A stretch of 64,000 nucleotides of DNA from contig NC_084793.1 in assembly GCF_963169125.1 (NCBI RefSeq), positions 92,399,071 through 92,463,070 on the forward strand, in the 5' to 3' direction. Within the stretch, counting starts at the first letter, position 1. Each line of letters opens with the position of its first letter. Below, in pieces: positions 11,310 through 22,887 of this stretch. The notes below the pieces were generated by a model. That model was not told the origin of the DNA and did not search any database. It saw nothing but the letters and a program-made list of their open reading frames with translations. Made by a program: the position numbers and the translations under genes. The DNA is from Humulus lupulus (Eukaryota; Streptophyta; Magnoliopsida; Rosales; Cannabaceae).

Positions 11310-12217
11310 TATAGAGGTGATCTAGGGATCATACCTATAATACAAAGCTCCAATATACTAGATTATTAATTAAACTGTTTAATCTAATAATCTTATTTAT
11401 TAATTCCCTGATTACTCCACTATAAATATAGAATTACACTCTAATTATTTATAGAATTATATTTACAGAGTTTTCTCTTGTAGTCCATTGATATAATCAA
11501 TAAATGTAGTTATGTCCTCCATTTATTTGTTCGTTAATTAGAGCTGGTCAAGATTACTGTATTACCCTTCTAATTACCTCTTGATCCTTAAGTACCATTA
11601 ATTCACTAGCAAATAATTAATCTATAGTCAAATTGTAGAATTGAGCTCAATAACTATTCAGTTTCAGAATTGAATTTGCAAAACAAAAGTCAGTATTTCA
11701 TTATACTAAGAAACCTTAACGAGTGAATCAAAAGATCCAATAAACACAAACATGAGTTTATGAATACTAAGAATTTAGACTAATCTACAAATGATCATCT
11801 ATTATGATAAGAATTAAATCATTATGTCGAACGGTAAGTTTATAAAGATAATTAATTATCATCGATCATGTTATATATAATATATATTATATACAACACC
11901 TTTACTAATATTTCTATCCACATCAGTAATCTGAATCTATATCACTTGTATCATGTATGCCTAGTAAATTGGAGTAGTAACCATTCATTAAAGATTCCTT
12001 ACTTTAATATGTTACTGACTATTTTATCCATTATATATGATCTTACTTCTCTCCTTCTAATACAACATCATATTCTCATGAATGAATAAAGAATTTTCTT
12101 ACTATTATTATATAATTAATTCAAACAATATTATAACATTAAAATGTAATAAAACTGTACTTTTATTTAAAATCAATAAAATGTATTTTACATGCTTTTA
12201 GGGCATTAATCCTAACA
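11310..12217 (-). repeat. Copia-1 3' LTR, inner segment
   Basis: On the minus strand it begins TGTTAGGATTAATGCCC at 12217, directly after a polypurine tract, as a 3' LTR must. The part 11310-11560 aligns to 34507-34773 in the other LTR (shared CCTATAATACRAAGCTCCAA). It contains AT-rich sequence and no gene. Confidence 0.85.
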
Positions 12218-12234
12218 ATCTCTCACTTGCCCTC
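12218..12234 (-). promoter_or_regulatory. Copia-1 polypurine tract
   Basis: Minus strand GAGGGCAAGTGAGAGAT immediately upstream of the LTR start TGTTAGG. It would prime plus-strand DNA synthesis in reverse transcription. The position between RNase H and the LTR supports the call. Confidence 0.8.
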
Positions 12235-12235
12235 A

Positions 12236-13874
12236 ATGCAAATGAGGCATCTCCCTTAATGCCATGTTGCATACATGACCCATAAACGACTTTGCAGGAA
12301 TTGTCTTTGTAAATGGGTCTACAGGAACTGTTTCGATGCTATTTTCATAACAGTCACATCACCTCTTTGTACAATCTCTCTAACGAGATGATATTTCCTT
12401 TCTATATGCTTTCCTCTCTTATGGCTTCTAGGTTCCTTGGAATTTGTTACTACTCCACTGTTATCACAATACATGATTAGTGGCTTATCCTTATCTGGAA
12501 CTACTTCCAAATTAGTGTAGAACTTCCTCAACCAAACTGCTTCCCTAGATACTTTACAAGTTTGTATATACTCAACTTCCATGGTTGAATCTGAAATACT
12601 AGATTGTTTAATACTTGTCCAGACGATAGCTCCTCCACCAAGAGTGAATACTTACCCAGACGTCGACTTACGACTATCTTTGTCTGATTGGACATTAGAA
12701 CCAGTGTATCCAATAGGGTTTAACTCAGCCCTTGAATATACAAGCATATAATCTTTCGTTCTCCTAAGATACTTGAGAATGTGCTTTACTGCAATCTAGT
12801 GTTCCAAACCTAGATTTGATTGATAAGCATATGTTAGGCCTAGTACACAACATAGCATACATAAGACTCCCAACTGCTGTAGCATAGGAATACTTTCTCA
12901 TGTCCTCTTCCTCCTGAGGTGTCTTTGGACATTGCTATTTGGAAAGAGTAATTCCATGTATGGTCGATTACTGACCTTTCTTGGAATTCTCCATAGAGAA
13001 CCTTTCAAGCACGTTATCTATATAATTATCTTGAGAATATTCCAAGAGCTTGTTCTTCCTATCCCTTAGGATTTGGATTCCTAAAACATAGCTCACCTCG
13101 CCCAAATCTTTCATTTGCAACTTTTTGGCTAACCACTTCTTTACGTTTGACAGTGTCTCTACATCGTTGCCAATGAGGAGAATGTCATTAAAATAAAGAA
13201 CTAAGAAAACCACCACTTTTCCTTTGATATATTTGTATACACATGCTTCATCGACATTCTGTTCGAAGCCATATATTTTAATTGTTTCATCAAAGATAAT
13301 ATTCCAATATTTAGATGCTTGCTTTAATCCATAAATGGATTTCAGCAACTTAAACACCTTTTGATCTTCCCTATTCTTGATGAACCCTTCTGGTTGTACC
13401 ATATAGATACTTTAATCAAGATAGACATTAAGGAAGGATGTCTTGACATCCATCTGCCACATATCACAATCATATGTGGCAGCTATGGGTAAGAGAATTC
13501 GAATGGATTTCAACATGGTCACATGAGAACATGTTTATCTCATAATCAACACCTTCTCTCTAAGTGCAACCTTTGGCCACTAGCCTTGCTTTGAAAGTAT
13601 CCACATTCCCATCTACACCTCTTTTCTTCTTGTATATCCATTTGCGCCCAATGGGCCTGACATCTTCAGGTTGGTCAACAAGTTCCTAGACAGAATTGGA
13701 ATACATGGATTCCATTTCTTGGTTCATAGTTTCTAGCCATTTCTCCTTTTCAGGATCATCCATAGCATCTTTGAAGGCTAATGGATCGTCCCTGTCTATA
13801 TCAGAAACAAGAACATGTGCCTCATGTTCGTAGCAAACAGGTTGTCTCACAATCCTCCCACTACGACGTTGCAC
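12236..13874 (-). pseudogene. Copia-1 reverse transcriptase and RNase H, decayed
   Basis: In minus-strand order: the start of the RT region at 13874 (RRSGRIVRQP, then PEKEKWLETMNQEMESM), the RT core at 13402-12968 (KLLKSIYGLKQASKYWN; then MKDLGEVSYVLGIQI) and RNase H at 12582-12319 (KEAVWLRKF-like; YCDNSGVV; SHKRGKHIERKYHLVREI). Several frames are used, with stops between 13400 and 13690. The RT active-site motif YVDD reads YFND (LYFNDILLIGND), losing a catalytic Asp. The family copies RNA into DNA and removes the RNA template. No function is possible in this copy. Confidence 0.88.
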
Positions 13875-14212
13875 TAGGGTTTCCTTTTCAGGAATAGTGG
13901 TTTCCTAGGTTTTTCATTTATCATTTAATGATGATGATGAAGGTGATGGAATCTTATCAACTATGAGTTCCTCAAATACTACTTTGCTCCAAGATTTATA
14001 GTTATTCATATAGTCGTGTTCAAGGAAAGTCACATTTGTAGAAACAAATACCTTATGGTCCTTGGGACTATGGAAATAACCGCCACTTGTTTCTGGAGCA
14101 TAACCAAAAAAAATGCACACCTCAGACCTCGAATAAAGTTTCCCTGATTTAGGTCTAAGAAAATGAGTAGGACAGCCCCTACTGCGGAAATGGTACAAAC
14201 TAGGTTTGTTTC

Positions 14213-15861
14213 TGTTGACGGTGAAATCTCGTCAACGAAATTAGATCGGAAAACTCAAAGGTAAGTCAGGTGATGTTTATATAAGAACTTAGAAAAAACT
14301 TTAAGGAAAAGTAAACACAGATCAACAATGGAGAAAGCCTTTGTATATTTCTCAATAGCCTCTGCATACAATGAATTTTCCAACCCCCCTCAATGTTGAA
14401 GAGGGGTTCCTTTTATAGGGGGCTCTAATGGCCCCGGATACATTGTGGTCCATGGGACCAATTCGTACACAAGTACACTATCAGGAGAGTGGTATCAGAT
14501 GTAGTGGTGTCGACTTTGGTACATGGTCAGAGTTTGTGGGAGCACCTCAGCTTTTGTACTCGGTTATGCCTCCACTACTTGCTTTGTACGGGTGTCAGAG
14601 GTGGGCTGGTGAGGACCACAACATGTACCTCATTTGTACGACCACTACCTGTCTGGTACGAATACCATGTCTGTACTCTGATTCCTTTCGACTTTGCATG
14701 AATCGCTAAGAGGCTTCCCCACTTCATTCCTAAGAGTGCGTGGAATAGGTTCTTGACCTTACCTCATGTTAGACCCACAGCAAGAGTGGTGTCCCGACAC
14801 CAGCTCCTATCAAGGGGAGCGACTAAGCCCCTCCAACAAGGCCCACTATGTAGGAAACTCTTAGAGGCACGGACATGATGTGCTGAGGTGGGGGTGTCTC
14901 TCGCGAGCCCCTAGCACGGCTGATGCGTGGGTGAGGCGTTGGCCTCGCGAGCCCTTGGCGCGGCAGGTGCATGGGCGAGGCGAGGGCGTGGTGTCGGCCT
15001 CACGAGCCCCTGGCGTGGCTGATGCGTGGGCGAGGCGTTGGCCTCGCGAGCCCTTGGCGCGATAGGTGTGTGGGTGAGGCGAGGGCGTGGTGTCGGCCTC
15101 GCGAGCCACTGGCGTGGTTGATGCATGGGTGAGGCGTTGGCCTCGCGAGCCCTTGGCGCGGCAGGTGCATGGGCGAGCCGCTGGCGTGATGTCGGCCTCG
15201 CGACCCCCTGGCGCGGCTAATGCATGGGCGAGGCGCTGGCCTCGCGAGCCCTTGGCGCGGCAGGTGCATGGGCGAGGCGCTAGCATGGTGTCGGCCTCGC
15301 GACCCCCTGGCGCGGCTGATGCATGGGCGAGACGCTGGCCTCGCGAGCCCTTGGTACGGCAGGTGTGTGAGCGAGGCGAGGGCGTGGTGTCGGCCTCGCG
15401 ATACGCTCCTGCACCTGATCCTCCTGCGCAAGACAGGGCCTCGCTGGGGTGCATGCGGCTGTGACGCGCGAGCTACCTCGCTGGGTGCGCCGAGAGGTGG
15501 TGTGAGGCAGGTGTGAGGTAGGGGCCTCGCGAGAGGTGGCGCGAGCCGCCTCACTGGGTGCACCGAGAGGTGGTGCGAGGCATTTGCAAGATGACGGTGG
15601 CCCGAGCGTCCCGCGGCTCAGACATGTATTTAGGCCTTTATGGGACCTTAGCATGTGCCTTGGATCTTTTACAAGCATGGACTATTGAGCATCCACAAAG
15701 GCCATACTTCACGGCTCACAAGGTGATGCTTCCCTTGGGACAATCTTCCGGTTTCACAAGACTTATAGGTTTGAGCCTGATAATGTGACTAAGTGTCCTT
15801 TAGCCTTGTATTTTAACCATGTACTGGGGATTTTTTTCTTGGTGGATTTTCGGCATCCACA
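14213..15861. mobile_element. Solo LTR (1,649 bp) inserted in the Copia-1 integrase
   Basis: It begins TGTTGACGGTGAAATC and ends GGCATCCACA, with the target duplication GTTTC at 14208-14212 and 15862-15866. TG...CA ends, a 5-bp duplication and no coding domains identify a solo LTR left by LTR-LTR recombination. Its middle is a GC-rich 99-bp array. The family is not recognised. Confidence 0.87.
14891..15400. repeat. GC-rich tandem array, period 99 bp
   Basis: The marker GTGTCGGCCTC (or close variant) occurs at 14991, 15090, 15189, 15288 and 15387, spaced exactly 99 bp. Each unit holds two related halves, each with GGCCTCGCGAGCCC. Because 99 is divisible by three, long spurious open frames appear on both strands. 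Very CpG-rich compared with its surroundings. Confidence 0.95.
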
Positions 15862-16589
15862 GTTTCCATTCCATAGTTTCAATGGCATTTTTCTTATTGT
15901 CTTAGATGGGACCACATTCAAAATATAAGTCACCGTTTGAAGTGCATATCCCCAGAATGAGAGAGGAAGTGAAGAGTAACTTAACGTAGACCTGACCATG
16001 ACCAACAAGGTCATATTTCTTCTTTCTGAAACACCATTTTGCTGTGGCATTCCAGGTGTTGTGAGTTGGGATAGAATACCATGCTCCATCACGAAATATT
16101 TGTATTCTAAATACAAATATTCATCAACTCGATCTAATTGAAGTGTTTTAAGAGTCTTACCTATTTGCTTCTCAGCCTCAGCTTTGAATTCTTGAAACTT
16201 ACCAAAGGTTTCAGATATCCTAAGCATTATATAAGTATAACCATATCTTGCGTAATCGTCAATGAATGTGATGAAAAGCTTATACCCACCTCTTGCTTTT
16301 ACATTGATTGGACCACATACGTCGATGTGTAAAAGCTCCAAAGATTCTTTAGCTCTATTTTTTTCCCTGAGAAAGGACATTTGGTCATTTTGCAATCTAC
16401 ACAAGATTCACAAATCAGAAGAGTTCCAACTCTTAGTTTTTCTCAAAGGTCCATCTTTTGTTAACCGGTTTATCATGTCTAGTCCTATATGACAATGTCT
16501 AAGATGCAAAAGATATGTGTCATCCTTATTTGAATCTTTTTGTCTATTTTTTCCTTGCGGTTTTGCCACTTTAAATAATTATGAGTTAT

Positions 16590-17203
16590 TTAGTGTTCGT
16601 TCATTAGGATTGAGCATATACAATGCATTTGTATGTCATTAGGTTTGAGCATATACAGTCCATTTGTATGTTCTTCTATACAAATTTTTAAACCATTCTT
16701 CGAAATAAAAATCGCATTATTATTAAAAGAAATATAAAAAAAGAATTGTTCATGCAACATAGATAAAGAAACTAAGTTTCTAGAAAATCCAGGAATAAAA
16801 TAAACATTGTTCAAAAGAAGATAATTGTTCCCAAAATATAAACGGACTATTCCCTTTGCTCTAGCTGAAACGAGCATTCCACTTCCAACTCACATTGTCA
16901 CCTCGTCATCAGCCAGTTCCTTAGACGACTTAAGCATCTCATAGAAGAACAAACATGGTTATTGGCTCCTGAATCTAAAACCCAGGATAACATATCTCCT
17001 TCCACTACACAAGCTTCAAGAACAAGCAAATCAAATTTACCTTTCTTTTTTAGCCCAACAAGATGCTTTTTACAGTTTATCTTCCAGTGACTTCAACTCC
17101 ATAGTGGAAACATTTTCCTTTTGGTTCTTTCTTTTTGGAGTTGTTGTCATTCTTTTTCTCATTGACTTTTTGTGCCTTCTTGCCTTTTTTGGTATTCTTG
17201 TCC
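16590..17203 (-). pseudogene. Copia-1 gag zinc knuckle and aspartic protease, frameshifted
   Basis: The CCHC knuckle is split between frames near 17080-17110: CFHYG in one frame (second Cys now Tyr), then SHWKINC in the next. The protease motif LDSGANNHVC is visible near 16960-16990, with the catalytic Asp-Ser-Gly intact. Downstream, FGNNYLLLNNVYFIPG (16820) is the usual post-protease sequence. The protease would cleave the polyprotein. Frameshifts prevent this. Confidence 0.82.
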
Positions 17204-17908
17204 TTACTTTTTTTCCTTGTCATTGTTCTTCTTCCTTTTCTTGGTTTTATCTTTAGAGGTTGAAGGTTTCTCCTCTGCCACATTTTCCTCAGTCTCTTTA
17301 ATTATGGTTTTGTTAAGATACTCAAATATTTGTAGTTCATTAAACAGCTGAGTCATGTTGAATTCAAACTTATTCATAATATAGTTGGTTGTGAATTCAA
17401 AGAAAGCAGGAGTGAGTAATTTAAGTATGATGCTTACTTGTATACGCTCATCGATGACAGCCCCATGTATTTCTTCTTCATGGATCACGTTAATCATGAT
17501 CAAGACATATTCACGCACAGAAACACTTTTCTTCATCTTAGTAGTCATGTAGGTTTTAGTAGCTTCATGTATACTTTGATCAGATTGTTTCCCAAACATG
17601 GCCTGCAGAGATTCCATTATGTCAAATGTAGTTTCCATGGGTTCATGCTTTGTTCTTAGAGCATCATTCATGCTCACAAGCATGTAACACTTAGCCTTAT
17701 TGTTGGATTGAATCAAGGCATCATATTTGTCCATAATATTCTTCGGGGCATTGGCAACAGGTTCTTCAAGACATTCCTCAGTCAGGACAAATTTATGGTT
17801 CTCACATATTAACAACAGATTCAGATTCGATTTCCATCTTATAAAATTATCACCAATAAGTCTTTCTAGTGAAAGTAAAGCAGTTATTGGATTGCCACGG
17901 TTTGACAT
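17204..17908 (-). pseudogene. Copia-1 gag, N-terminal and central part
   Basis: 234 codons open from the ATG at 17908. UBN2-type Copia gag features are present: FIRWKSNLNLLL near residue 23, then EYVLIMINVI and NYIMNKFEFNMTQLFNEL, ending in a Lys-rich tail. It forms the virus-like particle core in active elements. A frameshift at the Lys-rich tail separates it from the zinc knuckle. The start is chosen as the only ATG ahead of the conserved segment. Confidence 0.85.
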
Positions 17909-17924
17909 TTATGAAAAGAAATAA

Positions 17925-18453
17925 AATTCAATAATATTACTATTTGAAAAATATCAATTATTCGGAAAGTAAATATGATGTATGAATGCAACAATTAAAA
18001 CACATAAACTAACATTAACTATTCCACGATAAAACTACCCAACAAATAAAGTGTCGCCTTAGGGTAGATCAAGTTAAATTCAGGTAGTTTATAAGCCAAT
18101 ATTATCTTTATTATTTAAAACTTCAAATAACTTTTTATTTTCTCTTTTAAAAATAAAGTACCGCTAGTCTGGCCAAGATGCAATTATCCATTGCAAAAGC
18201 TTAATTACATCTTTGTATGTGTAACCCATTATTTAGGAATTTATGACATAACTTAGAGAGTGCCGCCTTAGGATCGGTCAAGCCTAAAATACATCACTCC
18301 TTCCTATGTTCGTAAGAAACAAACCTTGATATTAATATGTCTAGAAACCTTCCTCAGGGGGCGGAAACAAAGCTGCCTAGATGACCTATTCCTATCACAC
18401 GATGTTGTACTAATAATGGAGACCATAGGTCACATTGAGATGTTCACCTTCTC
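17925..18453 (-). other. Copia-1 leader, part next to gag
   Basis: Non-coding sequence between the gag start and the Tekay-1 insertion. It holds a short direct repeat (AGTGTCGCCTTAGG at about 18049 and AGTGCCGCCTTAGG at about 18259, each followed by a GGTCAAG-like end). The rest of the leader is at 31146-31498. Confidence 0.6.
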
Positions 18454-21451
18454 TGTAACGCCCTACTTTCTTAGAGCCGTTACTATGTGAATTAAAAATG
18501 TTCCATTAGCTCGCTAATCGAGGTTTTAAGTTGAAAGTTTGACTAAATTGAAATAAAACTCATTTAATGACATAAATTGTTGAGATTTGGACATTCATTG
18601 AAATCATAAAAAAATTACACAGTTGGGATCCCAAAATACTGTTTAGAAATTATAATAGAACTCAAAAATATAATTACGGTAGACCTAGGCGACAAAGTAG
18701 TTCATTATAGTACATTTCCCTAAATAACCCTGGTCGAGGCAGCTAGGTAGGTCGAACATGTACCCATCCTCCATGCTCTCCGTACTAATGGTTGGTTAAC
18801 CTTTCATTTTCCCTTACCTACATCAGAGGGCACCCATGAGCCGAAGCTCAGCAAGAAAACTCAATATATAACATATGACATAACAATCCACAATATATAG
18901 CAAAACAACCAACGGATAAACACATAGCCGACCCAGGTTCTTTACCTGGCACTAGTGTCCCTATCTTCATCGAGCGGGTGGATAATGCACCCTAAAAGGG
19001 TCTCGCCTTAGTGGCCGGCACTCAGCGTGCTTAACGTTGATCCTGGCCATTGCCGTACCTTCCCGGCCTTCGCCGTTCACTCATAAACATGCATAACATA
19101 ACATAATAATCACATATTTCCACACATATATTACACATAAACAATAGGGTCGCACCCTAAAACACAAACAATAGGGTTGTGCCCTGCTCTATGGGTACAA
19201 TAGTTTTCTTCCCTGTGTTCCGAGTTGTTTGAGTACCGCGATCCCGAGCACAGTCCTCTAATCCAAGCCTCGTTAGAAACCTTTGTGGTATCTTCACCCT
19301 TAGCTAATCCCAACCACAGCAAGCTTTCAATTATTCAAATATCTTAGTCTAAAATCCTCAAAGTTGATCAAAACCTCCAAGCACCAAGAGTGGAAAAGAG
19401 AACCGTGAGATAGAGAGAGAGACTTAGAGCTGAGATTGATGTTCCCTTTCCTCTTTTTCCTTCTAACTAGGTTCTAGATTCTGAGATAAGTCTGTAACAA
19501 CCCAAAAATGCTAATAGGGTTTAGTACCTGGATTAGCGTGCCGGGAGGGTAAAATTTGATATGCATGTGATTAGGTGATTTAAATGTGTGACTATGTGTC
19601 ATGCATGATATCTATAATGATGTGAATATATTATATGCATGTGGGCCCTTTATTGTTTATAAGGGAATATCTGTAATTTTGGCTCATTAGGACATAAATG
19701 CGATTATATGTGATAAATGGTTGAGACCACATTATTATGTGAATATATTTGCAATACATGGCTCAAGGCGATCCTAGTGAGCGAATTAGCGAAATAGTCA
19801 TAGTGAGGTTTAATACTCGGCTCGGGGTGAGCTTAGGGGTATTTTTGGAAGTTTAATGTATATTTGGGGTTTATTGAGTAACAAATAAGTATTTGGTGAT
19901 TAATTGGGTATGTTGGGATTAATTAGAGATTGGCAGGATGACTTAAGGAGTTAGCGAGAATTGAGAAAATGACTGTTTTACTCTTAGGGAAATTAAAGGG
20001 TTGAGTTGTCTTGAGGGGTGTTTTAGTCTTTTGACTAGGATATTTGATCAGCTGGGTTTTAGGAAACCACCAGAACACCCTTAGAACACTTAGACACTCT
20101 CTCTCACTCACTCACTCATGTTCTCTATCCCTTTCTTAAGCTTTGAAGTTAAGAAAACTCAAGAAGTCAAATTGAAGGATTTGATCTGGAAACCAGGGTG
20201 CCGGGGCTGATGATAAGTGTATTGGACGCAACTCAACCTAAGCTAGCCAGGGTCAACTAAATAATCAGAGGACTCGGCCTAAGTGAGCCAGGATCAGCTA
20301 AAAAACTAGAGGGCTCGACCTAAGGGTGTCGACACCTAAATATTCCTATTATAGTTTGAGTTATGTGTGAAAGTATATGATAATCGTTGCCTAAGTTGAT
20401 ACTTGTATTCTATTGATTAATTGAATTAATTGGTTTGAAGTTTCTTAATTGCTCTTGTGTTGTATATGTTTGTTGTTTATGGTTTTTTTGCTGGGCCTTG
20501 GCTCACGGGTGCTACGTGGTGTAGGTGAAGAAAAAGGAAAACTAGACAAACCATGAGTTGGAGAGCTTTGGGGGCGGAGTGTACATTGTCAGCTGCTTGA
20601 TCGCCACGACCGAGGAAATTTACAGGAATTACAGCTTTAAACTATATTTTGCCGTTAGACTGGCTCATGTTGTATTAGTTTTTTAGAGTTGTTTTTTGTC
20701 ATGAAAATACTATTTTTGGGATCCCATGTATCAAACATCTGTTTAAATGAAAATCAACCATTTATGATCAAAATCTTTTAACCCTAACCTGCAAGTTGAC
20801 TTTAGTATCACATTTATGTTCAAACGACTTGATTAGCAAGTCTCGCACTATTTTAAACACACAGTGTAACGGTCTTGGTTATCTAGGGCGTTACGAAGTC
20901 CAAGCTTGTCTTCAAGCTAAAAGTCCAAAATGCCCTAAACACTATCCTAAATCCTTCAATGCCACCAAAGGCAATCCTGTTAATTGCCACGTCTTACTAA
21001 TTCCTCAAGTGTTCCTATAAAATCCCATTTAATTTCGACATGGCCAAATAATTGCTAAATTACTACCCGTTACTTGGTAATTCCCGAAGACATGCTATAT
21101 TCCCAAAATACCCCTAGGCTGCTCCTGAGCCAGGTATTCGGCCCCATTGTGACTATTTAACTATTCCACTCTCCAGGACTGTCTCGGGTCGCACATGATA
21201 AATATATCACCACACACTCATGGTGTCAATCACAATACACACATATATCACATTTATGCCCTCAACGGTCTAAAATTAGAAATATGCCCCTAAAAACAAA
21301 ATAGGGCCCACATGCATATTTAATTCACCTAAACATGCATTTCTAATCACATAATCATTTAATTCACATATTAACATAATTAAATCAGTTATTGCCCTCT
21401 CAAAAATCTAATCAAGGCCCTAAGTCCTATTTGAAAATTTAAGACGCTACA
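18454..21451 (-). repeat. Tekay-1 3' LTR (with inserted solo LTR)
   Basis: Plus-strand view: begins TGTAACGCCCTAC at 18454 and ends GACGCTACA at 21451, directly before the PPT complement. It matches 29652-31145 except for the insertion 19493-20895 and the last ~300 bp, which the other LTR lacks. Net LTR length without the insertion and one TSD copy is about 1.59 kb. Confidence 0.9.
19493..20895 (+). mobile_element. Solo LTR (1,403 bp, Tekay-type) in the Tekay-1 3' LTR
   Basis: TGTAACAACCC start, GGGCGTTACG end, target duplication AAGTC at 19488-19492 and 20896-20900. The uninterrupted target is visible in the other Tekay-1 LTR near 30750 (GAGATAAGTCCAAGC). It is related to the Tekay-1 LTR and to the solo LTR at 52007-54145 but in plus orientation. 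No coding domain. The last base differs from the canonical A. Confidence 0.93.
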
Positions 21452-21469
21452 ACTATCCTCTCCTCACAA
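21452..21469 (-). promoter_or_regulatory. Tekay-1 polypurine tract
   Basis: Minus strand TTGTGAGGAGAGGATAGT immediately before the LTR start TGTAGCGTC. Purine-rich and in the required position. Confidence 0.8.
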
Positions 21470-21472
21470 AAA

Positions 21473-22700
21473 TTTCGTCCTTGAAATTTACCTGAATAAC
21501 TCGGGATACTGATCCACATATCCGTCTCAAGCTCCCAAGTCGCCTCTTTCACTTTGTTGTTCCTCCACAACACTTTCACCAAGGTGATGGTCTTGTTCCA
21601 CAAGACCTTATCCTTTTGCTCTAGAATCTGAATTGGCTTCTCTTCATACGATAAACCTTAATCCAACTCCAAGTTCTCGTAACTCAGCACGTGTGTAGAA
21701 TCCGATACATACTTCTGAAGCACGGATACATGAAATACGTTGTAAACCCCTGACAGAGCTGGAGGCATCGTCAATTTGTAGGCTACCTCTCCAACCCGTT
21801 CCAGAATCTCAAAGGGGCCAACAAACCTAGAGCTCAACTTGCCCCTCACTCCAAATCGTTTCACCCCTCTCAAGGGTGAAACTCTAAGAAACACAGGGTC
21901 CCCGACCTGAAACTCTACCATCCTGTGTCTCAAGTCTGAGTAACTCTTCTATCGACTCTGGGAGGCGAGCATACGCACTCTGATTTTCTCAATCACCTCA
22001 TTGGTCCTGTGAACAACCTAAGGACCTAAATATCTCCTCTCACTCATCTCTTCCCAATGAATGGGTGATCTGCACTTTCTCCCATATAACATCTCATACG
22101 GAGCCACTCCGATAGTCGCTTGATAACTGTTATTATAGGAAAACTCAATCAAAGGGAGATAATTACTCCAAGATCCCCCAAAATCGAGTATGCAGGCTCG
22201 CAACAAATCTTCCAGTATCTGAATCGTCCTCTCAGACTGTTCATCCGTCTGAGGATGATACGCGGTACTAAACCATAACTATGTACCCATAGCCTTCTGT
22301 AGGCTTTCGCAAAACTTAGAGGTGGAGGTGGGGTCCCTGTTGGATACTATCGACCTCGAAGCCCCATGTAGTCGCACAATTTTGTTCACATACAATTTAG
22401 CATACTGCTCCACTGTATAAGTTAGATTAACAGGAAAAAAGTGGGCTAATTTGGTGTACCTATCCACAATCACCCACATTGAATCATGTTGTCCCACAGT
22501 CTTTGGTATTCCAACCACGATGTCCATGGTGATACCCTCTCATTTCCACTATGGAACCCCTACAGGATGCAGCAACCCTGCTGGCCTCTGATGTTCGACC
22601 TTTACCTACTGACAAGTCAAACATTTGGCCACATAATCCACTACATCCCTCTTCATTCCTGACCACCAATACAAGGTTCTCAAATATTGGTACATCTTTG
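21473..22700 (-). pseudogene. Tekay-1 integrase with chromodomain, decayed
   Basis: The integrase core (22527-22018) shows MDIVVGIPKTVGQHDS, then IVSNRDP where SDRDP is usual: the second catalytic Asp is Asn. HPQTDEQSERT keeps the final Glu. The C-terminal GPF-type segment (FVGPFEILERVGEVAYKL, about 21830-21780) is followed by a stop at 21658-21660, probably CAA to TAA. A chromodomain then continues in the same frame (YEEKPIQILEQKDK, then VLWRNNKVKEATWELE, about 21650-21520). Chromodomains steer chromovirus integration to chromatin marks. A further stop separates 22279 from 22206. Confidence 0.9.
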
Positions 22701-22887
22701 TCGTACCCGGATGTAAGGAATAGGGAGTGGTATGAGACTCATCTAGAATCTCTCGCTGGATACCAGAATCCATTGGAATGCAAATCCGACCTTTGTACTT
22801 CTACAAACCCATCTCTGAAGTAGAAAAGTCCTTAGTCGCTTTGGCTAGGATGCCCTCTGTGTGTTCCCTCAACTGAGGATCCTCCCC

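Larger units (their letters stand above)
13914..16600 (-). pseudogene. Copia-1 pre-integrase and integrase, split by a solo LTR
   Basis: The pre-integrase region (about 16560-16440) includes the remnant HIGLDMINRLTKDGPL. The integrase core (16404-15862) shows HIDVCGPINVKARGGY, FITFIDDYARYGYTY and TPGMPQQNGVSERRN. The C-terminal part resumes at 14212-13914 (RGCPTHFLRPKSGKLY, FFGYAPETSGGY). Removing the insertion 14213-15861 and one copy of its 5-bp duplication leaves the reading frame continuous, so the LTR entered an integrase frame that was still open here. The expected SDRGGEY-type segment reads LDRVDEYLY, so the second acidic residue seems kept but the context is degraded. Frameshifts and stops occur elsewhere. 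Confidence 0.88.

Noticed and set aside
14891..15400. Possible CRISPR-like array because of regular spacing
   Set aside because: The units are contiguous tandem copies without unique spacers, in a plant LTR.
14861..15678. Long open frames on both strands (for example 197 codons on minus, 125 on plus), rich in Ala/Arg/Pro
   Set aside because: They lie in the 99-bp array, whose period is a multiple of three; the frames repeat the same units and match no family.
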